From the NCBI RefSeq assembly GCF_006704125.1, contig NZ_VIGH01000005.1, positions 124,001-188,000 of the forward strand: a stretch of DNA of 64,000 nucleotides, read 5' to 3'. The notes under the pieces are model-generated. The model was given only the letters and a program-made list of their open reading frames with translations. It was not told where the DNA came from and did no database searches. Below are positions 16,535 to 25,716 of this stretch, one piece after another. Position 1 is the first letter of the stretch, and the number at the start of each line of letters is the position of its first letter. The translations under genes and the position numbers were made by a program. The stretch is from Rhodococcus spelaei. GTDB taxonomy: Bacteria; Actinomycetota; Actinomycetes; Mycobacteriales; Mycobacteriaceae.

Positions 16535-18874
16535 ATGAAGCAGTCCGCCGTCCGTGGTGCACCGGGAAACCTGCCCCAGGAGCTGACCAGTTTCGTGGGC
16601 AGACGCCGCGAGGTCACCGAAGCGAAGCGGCTGCTGTCGGTGTCCCGGCTGGTGACGTTGACCGGGATCGGGGGCGTCGGCAAGACCCGGCTGTCGCTGC
16701 GGGTGGCCGAGGACTCGCGCCGGGCCTTCGAGGACGGCGTGTGGCTCGTCGAACTCGGTGAACTCCAGGACGCGGCGCTGGTTGTCGACACCGTCGCGGC
16801 GGCGCTGGGTCTGCGTGAGCAGCCCGGGCACAGCGCATTGACCATGCTGACGGAGTATCTGCTCACCCGGCGTCTGCTGTTGGTTCTCGACAACTGCGAG
16901 CACCTGATCGACGCCGTCGCGGGCATCGTCGAGGGCCTGCTGCGCGCCTGTCCGGAACTGCGAATCCTGGCGACCAGTCGCGAGCCCCTCGCCATCGGCG
17001 GCGAGGCCGTCATGCGGGTGCCGTCTTTGACAGTCCCGGACCTCGACAAGCCGCCGACACTGCAGGGCCTGCCCCGCTACGAGGCGGTGACGCTGTTCGT
17101 CGAGCGGGCTTCCGCGGCCGTGCAGGGGTTCGCCCTGACCGAAGACAACTGGGCGGCGGTCGCGCAGATCTGTCATCAGCTCGACGGTCTGCCGCTGCCC
17201 ATCGAGCTCGCGGCGGTGCGGTTGCGGGCGATGTCCGCGGAGCAGATCCTCGAACGGCTCACCGACCGCTACCGGCTGCTGACCATCGGCAGTCGCGGCG
17301 CACCGACCCGCCAGCAGTCGCTGCGGATGAGCGTCGACTGGAGTCACGAGTTGTGCACCGAGGACGAACAGGTCCTGTGGCGCCGCCTCGCGGCGTTCGC
17401 GGGCAGCTTCGAGCTCGACGCCGTCGAGGGCGTGTGCGCCGGCGATCCGGCACCCGCGGACCTGCTGGACGTGCTCGCTTCCCTGGTCGACAAGTCGATC
17501 CTGATCCGTGAGGAGGCCGGGGCGGTCGTCCGCTACCGGATGCTCGAGACACTGCGCGAGTACGGCCGCGAAAGGCTGGAGTCCTCTGGCGAGTACGAGC
17601 TGGTGCACCGGCGCCACCGGGACTGGTACGAGGCGCTCGTGCTGCAGGCCGAGGCCGAATGGATCAGCCCGAAGCAGGTGCAGTGGCTCACCCGGATCGA
17701 ACGCGAGCAGCCCAACCTGCGCGAAGCCATGCACTGCTGCGTCAGCGTGCCCGGCGAGGTGCTGCCCGGCCTACGCATCGCGACAGCGCTGTACCCGTAC
17801 TGGTTGTGTCGGGGCCTGGCCGCAGAGGGAAGACTCTGGCTCGACCGCGCCGTCGCCGCAGCACCGGAGGTCCCGACGCCGGAATTGGTCAGGGGCCTCT
17901 ACGTCGCGAGCGTGCTGGCCGGCACTCAGGGTGACATCGACGCCGCGGGAGGGCTGGTGGCTCGGGCGCGTGTGGTCGCGGACCGCCTCGGTGACCCGCG
18001 CGCGGATCTGGACGCGACGCTGGCCGCGGGATCGCAGGCGCTGTTCGGCGGACGGCTGACGGAGTCGGTCAGGCTGTTCGAGGCCGCGATCGAGGGATTC
18101 GAGTCCCAGGGCGACCTGCTCCGGCAGACCACCTCCCTGCTCGGGCTCGCCGTGGCCTGCGGCGTGCTCGGCGACGAGAACCGGGCGGTGAAGTACCACG
18201 AACGGGTGCTCGCCATCACCGAGCCGCACGGTGAGTCGGCGATCCGGGGGTACACCACGCTGGCACTCGCACTGACGGTGTGGACCGAGGATCCGGTGCG
18301 GGCGGAGCGACTGCTCGAGCAGGGCCTGCGACTGTCCCGCGTGGTGGACGATCCGCTGGCGTCGAGTTCCTGCATGGAAGTCCTCGCCTGGATCGCGGCC
18401 CGCGACGGCAGGCACCGGCGGGCGACGGTGCTGATGGGTGCCGCCGGGTCGCTGTCCCGCGCGGTGGGCAGCCCGACGGTGTTGGTGCCCAACCTTCTCG
18501 TCTGCCACGAAGAGTGCGAGCGTGACGCCCGCGCGGGTCTCGGCGAGGGACTGTTCGACGTAGCGCTCAAACAGGGTCGCAACCTGAGTTTCGAGGATGC
18601 CGTCGCATACGCGCTGGACGAACGTCAAACCCCGAGCGCGCCGCAGCAGGCCACCGAGGTCGGGCTCACCCGACGCGAACAGCAGGTGGCCGAGTTGGTC
18701 GCGCAGGGCCTGACCAACAAGGCGATCGCGGCGAGGCTCGTCATCTCCCAGCGCACCGCCCAGGGCCATGTCGAGCACGTGCTCGCGAAGCTCGGATTCA
18801 CCTCACGGGCCCAGATCGCCGCGTGGGTGGTCGGCCGGTCCCGTGCGCACCACAATCCGGATTCGCAGGACTGA
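16535..18874 (+). CDS. LuxR-family transcriptional regulator with NB-ARC-like ATPase
   Basis: A 779-residue signal-transduction ATPase. The N-terminal P-loop domain has TGIGGVGKTRLSLRVA (Walker A, residues ~43-58), LLLVLDNCEHLIDAVAGIVEGL (Walker B) and ILATSREPL (sensor). The middle ~350 residues are helical repeats of TPR type. The C-terminal ~65 residues are a LuxR/GerE helix-turn-helix: LTRREQQVAELVAQGLTNKAIAARLVISQRTAQGHVEHVLAKLGF. Known family behaviour: ligand and ATP control oligomerisation and DNA binding. The ATG has an upstream GAGAG stretch. It stands alone, ending at a hairpin. The target genes are not evident; the divergence from no neighbour argues for remote targets. Confidence 0.9.
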   Translation: MKQSAVRGAPGNLPQELTSFVGRRREVTEAKRLLSVSRLVTLTGIGGVGKTRLSLRVAEDSRRAFEDGVWLVELGELQDAALVVDTVAAALGLREQPGHSALTMLTEYLLTRRLLLVLDNCEHLIDAVAGIVEGLLRACPELRILATSREPLAIGGEAVMRVPSLTVPDLDKPPTLQGLPRYEAVTLFVERASAAVQGFALTEDNWAAVAQICHQLDGLPLPIELAAVRLRAMSAEQILERLTDRYRLLTIGSRGAPTRQQSLRMSVDWSHELCTEDEQVLWRRLAAFAGSFELDAVEGVCAGDPAPADLLDVLASLVDKSILIREEAGAVVRYRMLETLREYGRERLESSGEYELVHRRHRDWYEALVLQAEAEWISPKQVQWLTRIEREQPNLREAMHCCVSVPGEVLPGLRIATALYPYWLCRGLAAEGRLWLDRAVAAAPEVPTPELVRGLYVASVLAGTQGDIDAAGGLVARARVVADRLGDPRADLDATLAAGSQALFGGRLTESVRLFEAAIEGFESQGDLLRQTTSLLGLAVACGVLGDENRAVKYHERVLAITEPHGESAIRGYTTLALALTVWTEDPVRAERLLEQGLRLSRVVDDPLASSSCMEVLAWIAARDGRHRRATVLMGAAGSLSRAVGSPTVLVPNLLVCHEECERDARAGLGEGLFDVALKQGRNLSFEDAVAYALDERQTPSAPQQATEVGLTRREQQVAELVAQGLTNKAIAARLVISQRTAQGHVEHVLAKLGFTSRAQIAAWVVGRSRAHHNPDSQD

Positions 18875-18894
18875 CCTGCCGAAACAGGTTCCAA

Positions 18895-18927
18895 GTAGGT
18901 ACCTGTTCCAGAAAGACAGGTACCTAC
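18895..18927 (+). terminator. Terminator hairpin after the LuxR-type ATPase gene
   Basis: GTAGGTACCTGT at 18895-18906 pairs perfectly with ACAGGTACCTAC at 18916-18927, leaving a nine-base loop, 20 bases after the stop codon. Confidence 0.75.
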
Positions 18928-19012
18928 ACGGGTAGTTCGGCCGTGGTGCCTACGCGCGACACCCGGCACTGTGATGCAAGTCTCAGATGCCTGTCGCGAA
19001 GTCGAGGTTCCG

Positions 19013-19882
19013 ATGCACGAGTTCGAGTTCACCACGCCGCGTTCCCATGTCCGGCGCCCGGCGCAGGACATTCGATGGCGGGACGTCCGCGTCGACTCGA
19101 CTCAGGTTTCCTACGGCGTCGGCGGGCACGGGCGGCCGGTCGTGTTCCTGCACGGGTGGGGGCTCGCCCCCGGCGCCTACCAGGCGGCGCTGCGTAGCCT
19201 GGCCGGTCGCGGCGTGCGGGTGTACGCCCCCGCCATGCCCGGATTCGGCGGCACCCCGGAACTCCCGGTCGGCCAGCGCAACCTCGCAGGCTATGCGCAG
19301 TGGGTCGGCAAGTTCATCGACGCGATCGGGATCCGCGGCCCGGTGACGGTGGCCGGGCATTCCTTCGGCGGTGGCGTCGCCGCCCGCACCGCGCACGACC
19401 TGCCCGATCACGTGGACGCCCTGGTTCTCGTCAACTCGGTAGGCGGGGCGCAGTGGTCGCCCGACGGCGTGGCCCGACCGATCCGCGAGCGCCCGCTGTG
19501 GGAGTGGCTCTGGCACCTGCAGGCGGACGCAGTCTCATCGGGTCGGTTCGCCCAGGTGGTCGGCGCCATCGCCGGCGACGCGCTGCCGAACGTGCTGCGC
19601 GACCCGATGGCCGTCTGGCGCACCGCACACGTCGCCCGCAAGGCCGACCTGCGGACCGAGCTCGCCGAGCTCGCGGACCGCGGCATCCCGGTCACCCTGC
19701 TGTGGGGGACCTCCGACGCAGTGATCCCGCAGGTCAGCTTCGAGTCGATGCGCGAGGCGCTCGGTGATCCGCGGGTGGTCACCGTGGCGGGCAACCACTG
19801 CTGGCTGATCGGCGATCCGGAAACCTTCGGTGACGCGATGACGAGAGCCCTCGAGCCCCGGCGAGACGTGGTGCCGGCATGA
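19013..19882 (+). CDS. Alpha/beta hydrolase
   Basis: A 289-residue alpha/beta-fold hydrolase: oxyanion-hole strand VVFLHGWGLAPGAYQAAL, nucleophile elbow VAGHSFGGGVAARTAH (Ser within GHSFGG), the acid strand VTLLWGTSDAVIPQVSF (Asp) and the catalytic His in VAGNHCWLIG. The ATG was preferred over a GTG 42 bases upstream since it follows a GAGGT site. The substrate is unknown. It overlaps by ATGA with a DUF35 OB-fold protein gene. MenH of menaquinone synthesis is also an alpha/beta hydrolase, but nothing beyond proximity links this protein to that step. Confidence 0.85.
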   Translation: MHEFEFTTPRSHVRRPAQDIRWRDVRVDSTQVSYGVGGHGRPVVFLHGWGLAPGAYQAALRSLAGRGVRVYAPAMPGFGGTPELPVGQRNLAGYAQWVGKFIDAIGIRGPVTVAGHSFGGGVAARTAHDLPDHVDALVLVNSVGGAQWSPDGVARPIRERPLWEWLWHLQADAVSSGRFAQVVGAIAGDALPNVLRDPMAVWRTAHVARKADLRTELAELADRGIPVTLLWGTSDAVIPQVSFESMREALGDPRVVTVAGNHCWLIGDPETFGDAMTRALEPRRDVVPA

Positions 19883-20268
19883 CCGCGATGCTGCCGCGGC
19901 AGGCAGTCGACACGCTGATGATCCGCTGCTGCGAGGACTGCGCGACCATGTTCGCCCCGGACACCTGGGCGTGCACGTCGTGTGGCGGCGACGACCTCGA
20001 CTGGGTGCCGTGCTCGGGCACCGGATCGATCGTGTCGTGGACCCGTATGCATCCCGACGCCGTGCCGCCGGTGACAGTGCCCGGCTGCATGCCGCACTCC
20101 CACGACGAGCCGGCCACGATCGCGATCGTCGAACTGGACGACGGGCCGTGGGTCTACGCCTCCATCGAGGGGGCCCTGCCCGACCCCGGCCGGGGGCAGG
20201 CCCGGGTCGTGTTCCGCGGGCACCGCACCGGTGGGCGGTTCCCCGCCTTCTCGCTCGGGAGGATCTGA
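19879..20268 (+). CDS. Zn-ribbon/OB-fold (DUF35-type) protein
   Basis: A 129-residue protein with an N-terminal rubredoxin-like zinc ribbon made of two CxxC pairs (CEDC at about residues 18-21, CTSC about 32-35). An OB-fold follows (SGTGSIVSWTRMH...EPATIAIVELDDGPWVYASIEG...ARVVFRGHRTGGRFPAF). Such proteins bind acyl-CoA and often partner thiolases or other acyl-CoA enzymes in steroid and fatty-acid metabolism. The ATG overlaps the hydrolase stop, so the two are probably made together. Its stop is one base from the stop of menJ on the opposite strand. Confidence 0.8.
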   Translation: MTAMLPRQAVDTLMIRCCEDCATMFAPDTWACTSCGGDDLDWVPCSGTGSIVSWTRMHPDAVPPVTVPGCMPHSHDEPATIAIVELDDGPWVYASIEGALPDPGRGQARVVFRGHRTGGRFPAFSLGRI

Positions 20269-20269
20269 C

Positions 20270-21556
20270 TCAGCTGAACGGCGGCCGGGCGTCCAGCGGC
20301 AGCGACGACGCGCCGGCCGCCCGCCAGGCGCGGGCGGTGAGGTCCCGGTCGGCCTCGGTGACCAGATTGCCCATCACCCGGACCGCGACGGTCATCAGCG
20401 CCCGCGAGCGCATCGCCACCGGGCCAGTCGCGGGTAGTACCCGCGGCACGGTGAGCAGGCCGGCGAGCCGTCGCGCGATGGAGAAGGCCCGTCCGTACCG
20501 CTGCCGCAGCAGCGTCGGCCACAGCTCGGTGAGGTCGGGTTCGCCGAGCGCCTGCGCGACCAGCCGTCCGGTCTCGAGGCCGTAGTCGATGCCCTCGCCG
20601 TTGAGGGGGTTCACACAGGCCGCGGCGTCGCCGATGATCGCCCAGTTCGGGCCCGCGACGTTCGAGACGGCGCCGCCCATCGGCAGCAGCGCGGACGCCA
20701 CCGCGCGGACCGGCCCGTCGAGTTCCCACTCGGTCCGGCGTTGCTGCGCGTAGAGCTCGATCAGCGGTCGCAGCGCGCCGGCGGCCGGACGCTTGGCGGT
20801 GGCCAGGGTGCCGACGCCGAGGTTGACCTCGCCGGTGCCCAGCGGGAACACCCAGCCGTACCCCGACTGCAGGGTGCCCTCGTGGTCGCGGAGTTCCAGG
20901 TGCGAGGTGATCCACTCGTCGCTGCTGCGGCCGGAGTCGACGTACGCGCGGGCAGCCACGCCGTAGGCGGTGTCGCGGTGCCACTGCCTGCCGAGCTGCT
21001 TGCCCAGGCTCGAGCGGACCCCGTCCGCCACGATCAGCCGGTCGCAGGCGACGGTACGGGGGCCGTCGGCGGTCTGCAGCGTCACCGAGCGGACGCGCCC
21101 GCCGTCGCGTTCGACGTCGACGGCCTTGGCGCCCTGCATCATTCGCGCGCCGGCCGCCAGCGCGACCTGCCGGATCCGGTCGTCGAGTTCTGTGCGTGGC
21201 ACCGCGCTCCCGGTCGCGGGCAGCGAGCCGCCGGGCCACGGCAGCTCCAGGTTCTGGCCGAATCCGGACAGTCGCAGCCCGCGGTTGGTCGCCCGCCCGG
21301 CCAGCCAGTCGCCGAGGCCGAGGTGTTCGAGTTCGGCGATCGCCCGCGGGGTGAGCCCGTCCCCGCAGGTCTTGTCCCGCGGGAATGTCGCGGCATCGGC
21401 GAGCAGGACGTCGCGGCCGGAGCGGGCGGCCCAGGCGGCGGCCGCGGAGCCCGCCGGACCTGCGCCGATCACCAGCACCTCGGTCCGTGTCGGTACCTCG
21501 TCGGTGTCGGTGGGCACGGTTGTAGACGAGTCGGGGTCGACCTGCGGAGGCACCAC
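20270..21556 (-). CDS. menJ: Menaquinone reductase / geranylgeranyl-reductase family FAD enzyme
   Basis: A 428-residue FAD-dependent enzyme: dinucleotide motif VLVIGAGPAGSAAAAWAARSG, the GGR-family signature DKTCGDGLTPRAI, LIVADGVRSSLGKQLG and the FAD-closing motif WAIIGDAAACVNPLNGEGIDYGLETG. It corresponds to Rv0561c (MenJ) of M. tuberculosis, which saturates one isoprene unit of the menaquinone side chain. It lies head to head with the polyprenyl diphosphate synthase gene, the enzyme that builds that side chain, as in mycobacteria. The start is one of two adjacent GTG codons. Confidence 0.92.
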   Translation of the reverse strand: MVPPQVDPDSSTTVPTDTDEVPTRTEVLVIGAGPAGSAAAAWAARSGRDVLLADAATFPRDKTCGDGLTPRAIAELEHLGLGDWLAGRATNRGLRLSGFGQNLELPWPGGSLPATGSAVPRTELDDRIRQVALAAGARMMQGAKAVDVERDGGRVRSVTLQTADGPRTVACDRLIVADGVRSSLGKQLGRQWHRDTAYGVAARAYVDSGRSSDEWITSHLELRDHEGTLQSGYGWVFPLGTGEVNLGVGTLATAKRPAAGALRPLIELYAQQRRTEWELDGPVRAVASALLPMGGAVSNVAGPNWAIIGDAAACVNPLNGEGIDYGLETGRLVAQALGEPDLTELWPTLLRQRYGRAFSIARRLAGLLTVPRVLPATGPVAMRSRALMTVAVRVMGNLVTEADRDLTARAWRAAGASSLPLDARPPFS

Positions 21557-21708
21557 AGCAGTATCTTCTCAGGACGACCGAGCGCAGTCGTGGCAGCCCG
21601 GGGGAGCGGCCGACCCGATAGGTTCACTACCGTGGCACCAGAGGCGGTTGCCGAGTGGCGGATGGCGGGTGCCGGGATCCCGGGAACCGGTATTCCGGAG
21701 AACGAAGG

Positions 21709-22740
21709 ATGGGTACTGAGATCGTGAGCACGAGCGAAGCGACGAACACCGTCGTGGCCGGTGTGGATCTGGGCGACCAGGCGCTGGCCGACGTGGTGCG
21801 GTCCGGGCTGGCCGACGTGGAGGCGCTGCTGGTCGGTGAGCTGTCCGACGGGGAGGACTTCCTGACCGAGGCCGCCCTGCATCTGGCGAAGGCGGGCGGC
21901 AAGCGCTTCCGCCCCCTGTTCACGGTGCTCACCGCGCAGCTGGGTCCCGACCCGACCGCCCAGGCGGTGACCACGGCCGCGACCGTCGTCGAGCTGACCC
22001 ACCTCGCGACGCTGTACCACGACGACGTGATGGACGAGGCGTCCATGCGAAGGGGCGCCCCGAGCGCCAACTCCCGCTGGGGCAACAGCGTGGCGATCCT
22101 CGCGGGCGACTACCTGTTCGCGCACGCGTCCCGGCTGGTCTCGACGCTCGGCCCGGAGGCAGTGCAGATCATCGCGGAGACGTTCGCGGAGCTGGTGACC
22201 GGTCAGATGCGCGAGACGATCGGCGTCAAGGCGAACCAGGATCCTGTCGAGCACTACCTGAAGGTGGTCTGGGAGAAGACGGGTTCGCTGATCGCGGCGT
22301 GCGGCCGGTTCGGCGGCACGTTCTCCGGCGCCGCCCCCGAGGACGTGGAGCGGCTCGAGCGCCTCGGCGATGCGGTCGGGACTGCCTTCCAGATCTCCGA
22401 CGACATCATCGACATCTCCTCGGTGGCCGCGCAGTCGGGCAAGACGCCGGGCACCGATCTCCGTGAGGGGGTGCACACCCTGCCGGTGCTGTACGCGCTG
22501 CGCGAGGAGGGGGCTGACGCGGACCGGCTACGGGTGCTGCTGGACGGACCGGTCACCGACGATGACGAGGTCGCCGAGGCGCTGGCGCTGCTGGAGCGCT
22601 CGCCGGGTATGGCCGCGGCGAAGGCGAAGCTGGGCGAGTACGCAGATTCCGCCCGTGCCCAGCTCGCAGAGTTGCCGCAGGGCCCGGCCAACGAGGCGCT
22701 CCAACGCCTGGTCGAATACACGATCGCCCGGGTCGGCTGA
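21709..22740 (+). CDS. grcC1: Long-chain trans-polyprenyl diphosphate synthase
   Basis: A 343-residue all-helical prenyltransferase with both aspartate-rich motifs, LYHDDVMDE (first) and ISDDIIDI (second), plus AGGKRFRPLFTVL, MRRGAPSANSRWGNSVAILAGDYL and FAELVTGQMRETIG. The ATG is preferred because GGAG sits eight bases upstream. It elongates farnesyl or geranyl diphosphate with isopentenyl diphosphate to the octa- or nonaprenyl chain used by MenA, so it supplies the menaquinone side chain. It is divergent from menJ. The chain length cannot be fixed reliably by eye. Confidence 0.92.
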   Translation: MGTEIVSTSEATNTVVAGVDLGDQALADVVRSGLADVEALLVGELSDGEDFLTEAALHLAKAGGKRFRPLFTVLTAQLGPDPTAQAVTTAATVVELTHLATLYHDDVMDEASMRRGAPSANSRWGNSVAILAGDYLFAHASRLVSTLGPEAVQIIAETFAELVTGQMRETIGVKANQDPVEHYLKVVWEKTGSLIAACGRFGGTFSGAAPEDVERLERLGDAVGTAFQISDDIIDISSVAAQSGKTPGTDLREGVHTLPVLYALREEGADADRLRVLLDGPVTDDDEVAEALALLERSPGMAAAKAKLGEYADSARAQLAELPQGPANEALQRLVEYTIARVG

Positions 22741-22744
22741 CGGT

Positions 22745-22791
22745 AGCGTTGGTCCCAGCGCGGGGGTGCGACCCCCGCGCGTGGGAACGCT
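22745..22791 (+). terminator. Terminator after the polyprenyl synthase gene
   Basis: A perfect core stem, 22758-22767 with 22771-22780, is extended by CCCA/TGGG and AGCGTT/AACGCT (22745-22750 with 22786-22791). A T-rich stretch follows. This strong composite hairpin separates the gene from htpX. Confidence 0.8.
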
Positions 22792-22843
22792 GATCCTGTT
22801 TTCTTCGTTCACCTCGTGACTGACTGCGAGAGAAGAGGCGACC

Positions 22844-23716
22844 GTGCATCGGTATTCGAACGGGCTCAAGACCTTCGGCCTGCTGGTCGGAATGTCGGCG
22901 CTGATCGTCTTCATCGGCGCGCTGTTCCGCAACCCGACGATCCTGATCTTCTCGATCGTGCTGGCGGTGGGCATGAACGCCTACGCGTACTTCAACAGCG
23001 ACAAGCTGGCGCTCAAGGCGATGCACGCGCAGCCGATCACCGAGGTGGAGGCCCCGGTCATCTACAAGATCGTCCGTGAGCTGGCGACCACCGCGCACCA
23101 GCCGATGCCGCGGCTGTACATCAGCCCGACCGCGGCGCCCAATGCGTTCGCCACCGGACGCAACCCGCGCAACGCGGCGGTCTGCTGCACCAGCGGAATC
23201 CTGCAGATCCTCGACGAGCGGGAACTGCGGGCGGTACTGGGCCACGAACTCTCGCACGTGTACAACCGCGACATCCTGATCTCCTCGGTGGCGGGCGCGA
23301 TGGCGGCGGTGATCTCCGGTCTGGCCAACATGGCGATGTTCGCGTCGATGTTCGGAGGTCGTGGCGAGAACCGCCCGAATCCGTTTGCGTTGCTGCTGGT
23401 CTCGTTGCTGGGGCCGATCGCGGCGACGGTGGTGAAGATGGCGGTCTCGCGGTCGCGCGAGTACCAGGCCGACCAGTCGGGGGCGGAGTTGAGCGGTGAC
23501 CCGCTGGCCTTGGCCTCGGCGCTGCGCAAGCTCGAGCGGGGTGTGCAGGCCGCACCGCTGCCGCCGGAGCCGAAGATCGCCGCGCAGTCGCACATGATGA
23601 TCGCCAACCCGTTCCGCGCGGGGGACAAGATGAGTCGGATGTTCTCCACCCACCCTCCGATGGCCGAGCGGATCGCCCGCCTCGAGGACCTGGCAGGTCG
23701 AAAGTTGCCCGACTGA
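22844..23716 (+). CDS. htpX: Membrane zinc metalloprotease HtpX
   Basis: A 290-residue M48 peptidase. Two N-terminal membrane segments (residues ~10-27 and ~30-48) precede the catalytic HEXXH in [11 protein letters not shown], with a further hydrophobic pair at ~150-205 and the third zinc ligand Glu in [18 protein letters not shown]-terminal [17 protein letters not shown] is typical. HtpX degrades misfolded membrane proteins on the cytoplasmic face. The GTG start has AGAAGAGG upstream. Its position after the polyprenyl synthase gene is the same as in M. tuberculosis (grcC1-htpX). Confidence 0.95.
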   Translation: MHRYSNGLKTFGLLVGMSALIVFIGALFRNPTILIFSIVLAVGMNAYAYFNSDKLALKAMHAQPITEVEAPVIYKIVRELATTAHQPMPRLYISPTAAPNAFATGRNPRNAAVCCTSGILQILDERELRAVLGHELSHVYNRDILISSVAGAMAAVISGLANMAMFASMFGGRGENRPNPFALLLVSLLGPIAATVVKMAVSRSREYQADQSGAELSGDPLALASALRKLERGVQAAPLPPEPKIAAQSHMMIANPFRAGDKMSRMFSTHPPMAERIARLEDLAGRKLPD

Positions 23717-23737
23717 ATGGGTCCCGGCGAGTAGGTT

Positions 23738-23749
23738 TACCGTCCGGTA
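23738..23749. promoter_or_regulatory. Possible operator upstream of the CocE-like hydrolase
   Basis: TACCG (23738-23742) and CGGTA (23745-23749) form a perfect short inverted repeat with a two-base centre, 22 bases upstream of the hydrolase ATG. Its shape fits a TetR-type repressor site, but no regulator gene lies beside it. Confidence 0.35.
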
Positions 23750-23771
23750 GACATACGAGACGGGTGGTCAG

Positions 23772-25580
23772 ATGACGAGAGTTACGACGCTGCTGGCAGC
23801 AGTAGCCGTCGCCGCAGCGGGCGCTGTGATTCCCACGGTCGCCGCGCACGCGGACCCTGCCGGGATCGCCGTGCAGACACTGCATTTCGCTACGACGGTC
23901 GGGCCGGACGGAAGTCGACTCTGCGACATCGAGGGCGACCTGTACACCCCGGCCGGGGTGTCGGCGGACGATCCGGCGCCCGCAGTGCTGACGACGCACG
24001 GGTTCGGGCAGACCAAGGACGCGCAGCGCCCGACCGCCGAGTTCCTCGCCGGCCGTGGCTATGTGGTGCTCGCCTACTCGGGCGTCGGATTCGGTGGGTC
24101 GGGCTGCAAGGTCGGACTCGACAGCCCGGATCCCGACGGCCAGGCAGCTCAGGATCTGGTCAGCTTCCTCGGCGGTGCCAACGGCATCGCGTTCCGCGAC
24201 GCCGCGCACACGCAGCCGGTGCCGGGCCTCGACTACGTGGTCAAGGACCGGGTCGCGCACGACGGACGGGCGCTGGCGAACGATCCCCGGGTCGGCATGG
24301 TCGGCGGCTCCTACGGCGGCGCGATCCAGCTCGCCGCGGCCGCGACCGACCCGCGCATCGACGCGATCGTGCCGATGATCACGTGGAACGACCTGAGCTA
24401 TTCGCTCGCGCCCAACAGTACGAGTGCCGTGTCGGGCGTGAGCAGCGCCGTCCCCGGTGCCACCAAGACCACCTGGGCCACGATGTTCATGGCCGCCGGG
24501 CTGACCGCGCCGGGGGAGGCCGGCTACCGGGCCGACCCGACCAAACTGCTCGGCTGCCCCAACTTCTCCGACCAGGTCTGCACCGCACTGGCCACGTCGA
24601 TGACGCAGGGCTTCCCGGACCCGCAGACCGTGCAGTTCCTGCGCTCGGCATCGGCCGCCTCCTACGTGGACCGGATCCACGTCCCGGTGCTGCTGATCCA
24701 GGGCGAGGAGGACACCCTGTTCAACCTCAACGAGGCGCAGGCCACGTTCGACGCCCTGCAGCGCCGCGGTTCCGACGTCAAGATGATCTGGCAGAAGGCC
24801 GGTCACTCGACCGGTGGGGATACCAACCTGCTGTCGCGGGCGTTCGCGAAGCCCGACCCGGCGACGCAGTACACCACCGCGCGTTACCTCGACTGGTTCG
24901 ACCACTACCTGAAGGACTCCGCGGTCGGCACCGGGCCCACGTTCGCCTACTTCCAGGACTGGGCGGCGGGCAGCGGCGACGACCCGGTCCGCTACGCGAC
25001 GGCCTCCTCGACGGCGGTCGGCGAGCCGCGCTCGTTCCCTCTCTCCGACGGTCGGCAGCTGGCAGGCGGTCGCGACACGATCCGCCCGGGCACACAGACC
25101 TTCGGGACCCCGGCCGGCGGGGTCGTCGCCGGGTCCACGCCGTCGAACATCAAGGTCGACCCGGGACCGCGGCCGGAGAACCAGCCGCCCGGCAGCTACG
25201 TCGACTGGACATCGGATCCGCAGGCCGCACCGATGGACGTCGTGGGTGCGCCCACACTGACCGTGCAAGTGTCCACGCCGACGCCGGTCACCGGTGACCT
25301 GGACGCCGTCGTGGTGTTCGCCAAGCTGTACGACGTCGGACCGGACGGGTCCGCCACGCAGATCAACGGCCAGGTCGCCCCGGTCCGGATCGTCGATCCG
25401 AGCAAGCCGGTGCAGGTGACGCTGCCGGCGATCGTGCACCGCTTCGACACCGGCCACCGCGTGCGCCTGGTCCTCGCGGGCGGCGACTCCAGCTTCCGCG
25501 GCGGTCTGGTGCCGCACCAGGTGACCGTCGCGACCGGGGATCCGGCCCAACAACTGGTGCTGCCGGTCGTCGCCGGCTGA
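23772..25580 (+). CDS. Secreted CocE/NonD-family (X-Pro dipeptidyl-peptidase-like) hydrolase
   Basis: A 602-residue exported protein. The signal peptide is [20 protein letters not shown] followed by PTVAAHA, with likely cleavage after AHA (~27). The alpha/beta hydrolase core has HGFGQTKDAQRPTAEFLAGRGY, AYSGVGFGGSG, the nucleophile elbow VGGSYGGAIQ (Ser), VLLIQGEEDTLFNLNEA (acid) and AGHSTGG (His). The C-terminal third (TLTVQVSTPTPVTGDLDAVV...RFDTGHRVRLVLAGGDSSF) is the galactose-binding-like jelly roll typical of CocE and PepX. The family cleaves esters or Xaa-Pro peptides. The natural substrate is unknown. It is monocistronic, ended by a perfect hairpin. Confidence 0.88.
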   Translation: MTRVTTLLAAVAVAAAGAVIPTVAAHADPAGIAVQTLHFATTVGPDGSRLCDIEGDLYTPAGVSADDPAPAVLTTHGFGQTKDAQRPTAEFLAGRGYVVLAYSGVGFGGSGCKVGLDSPDPDGQAAQDLVSFLGGANGIAFRDAAHTQPVPGLDYVVKDRVAHDGRALANDPRVGMVGGSYGGAIQLAAAATDPRIDAIVPMITWNDLSYSLAPNSTSAVSGVSSAVPGATKTTWATMFMAAGLTAPGEAGYRADPTKLLGCPNFSDQVCTALATSMTQGFPDPQTVQFLRSASAASYVDRIHVPVLLIQGEEDTLFNLNEAQATFDALQRRGSDVKMIWQKAGHSTGGDTNLLSRAFAKPDPATQYTTARYLDWFDHYLKDSAVGTGPTFAYFQDWAAGSGDDPVRYATASSTAVGEPRSFPLSDGRQLAGGRDTIRPGTQTFGTPAGGVVAGSTPSNIKVDPGPRPENQPPGSYVDWTSDPQAAPMDVVGAPTLTVQVSTPTPVTGDLDAVVVFAKLYDVGPDGSATQINGQVAPVRIVDPSKPVQVTLPAIVHRFDTGHRVRLVLAGGDSSFRGGLVPHQVTVATGDPAQQLVLPVVAG

Positions 25581-25591
25581 TCAAGGTATGA

Positions 25592-25625
25592 CCGATGGTC
25601 CGCGGGCGTTCCCGCGGACCATCGG
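25592..25625 (+). terminator. Terminator after the secreted hydrolase gene
   Basis: A perfect 15-base-pair stem, 25592-25606 with 25611-25625, has a CGTT loop and lies between convergent genes, so it may serve both directions. Confidence 0.85.
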
Positions 25626-25716
25626 CCGCCTTCACGCGCCGGTGCTCTGACCTCCTTTCGGATTCACCTGTGATGTGGATGCACCCGGTGACCCGAAAGG
25701 ACTCAGGAGAGGCGTC

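Noticed and set aside
19013-19882. Calling the alpha/beta hydrolase MenH
   Set aside because: It has the general fold and triad, but no MenH-specific residues could be verified and its coupled partner is a DUF35 protein.
23121-25553. 810-residue minus-strand frame opposite htpX and the CocE-like hydrolase
   Set aside because: Composition is Arg/Gly/Pro-rich throughout, as shadows are, and it conflicts with two clear plus-strand genes with domain motifs.
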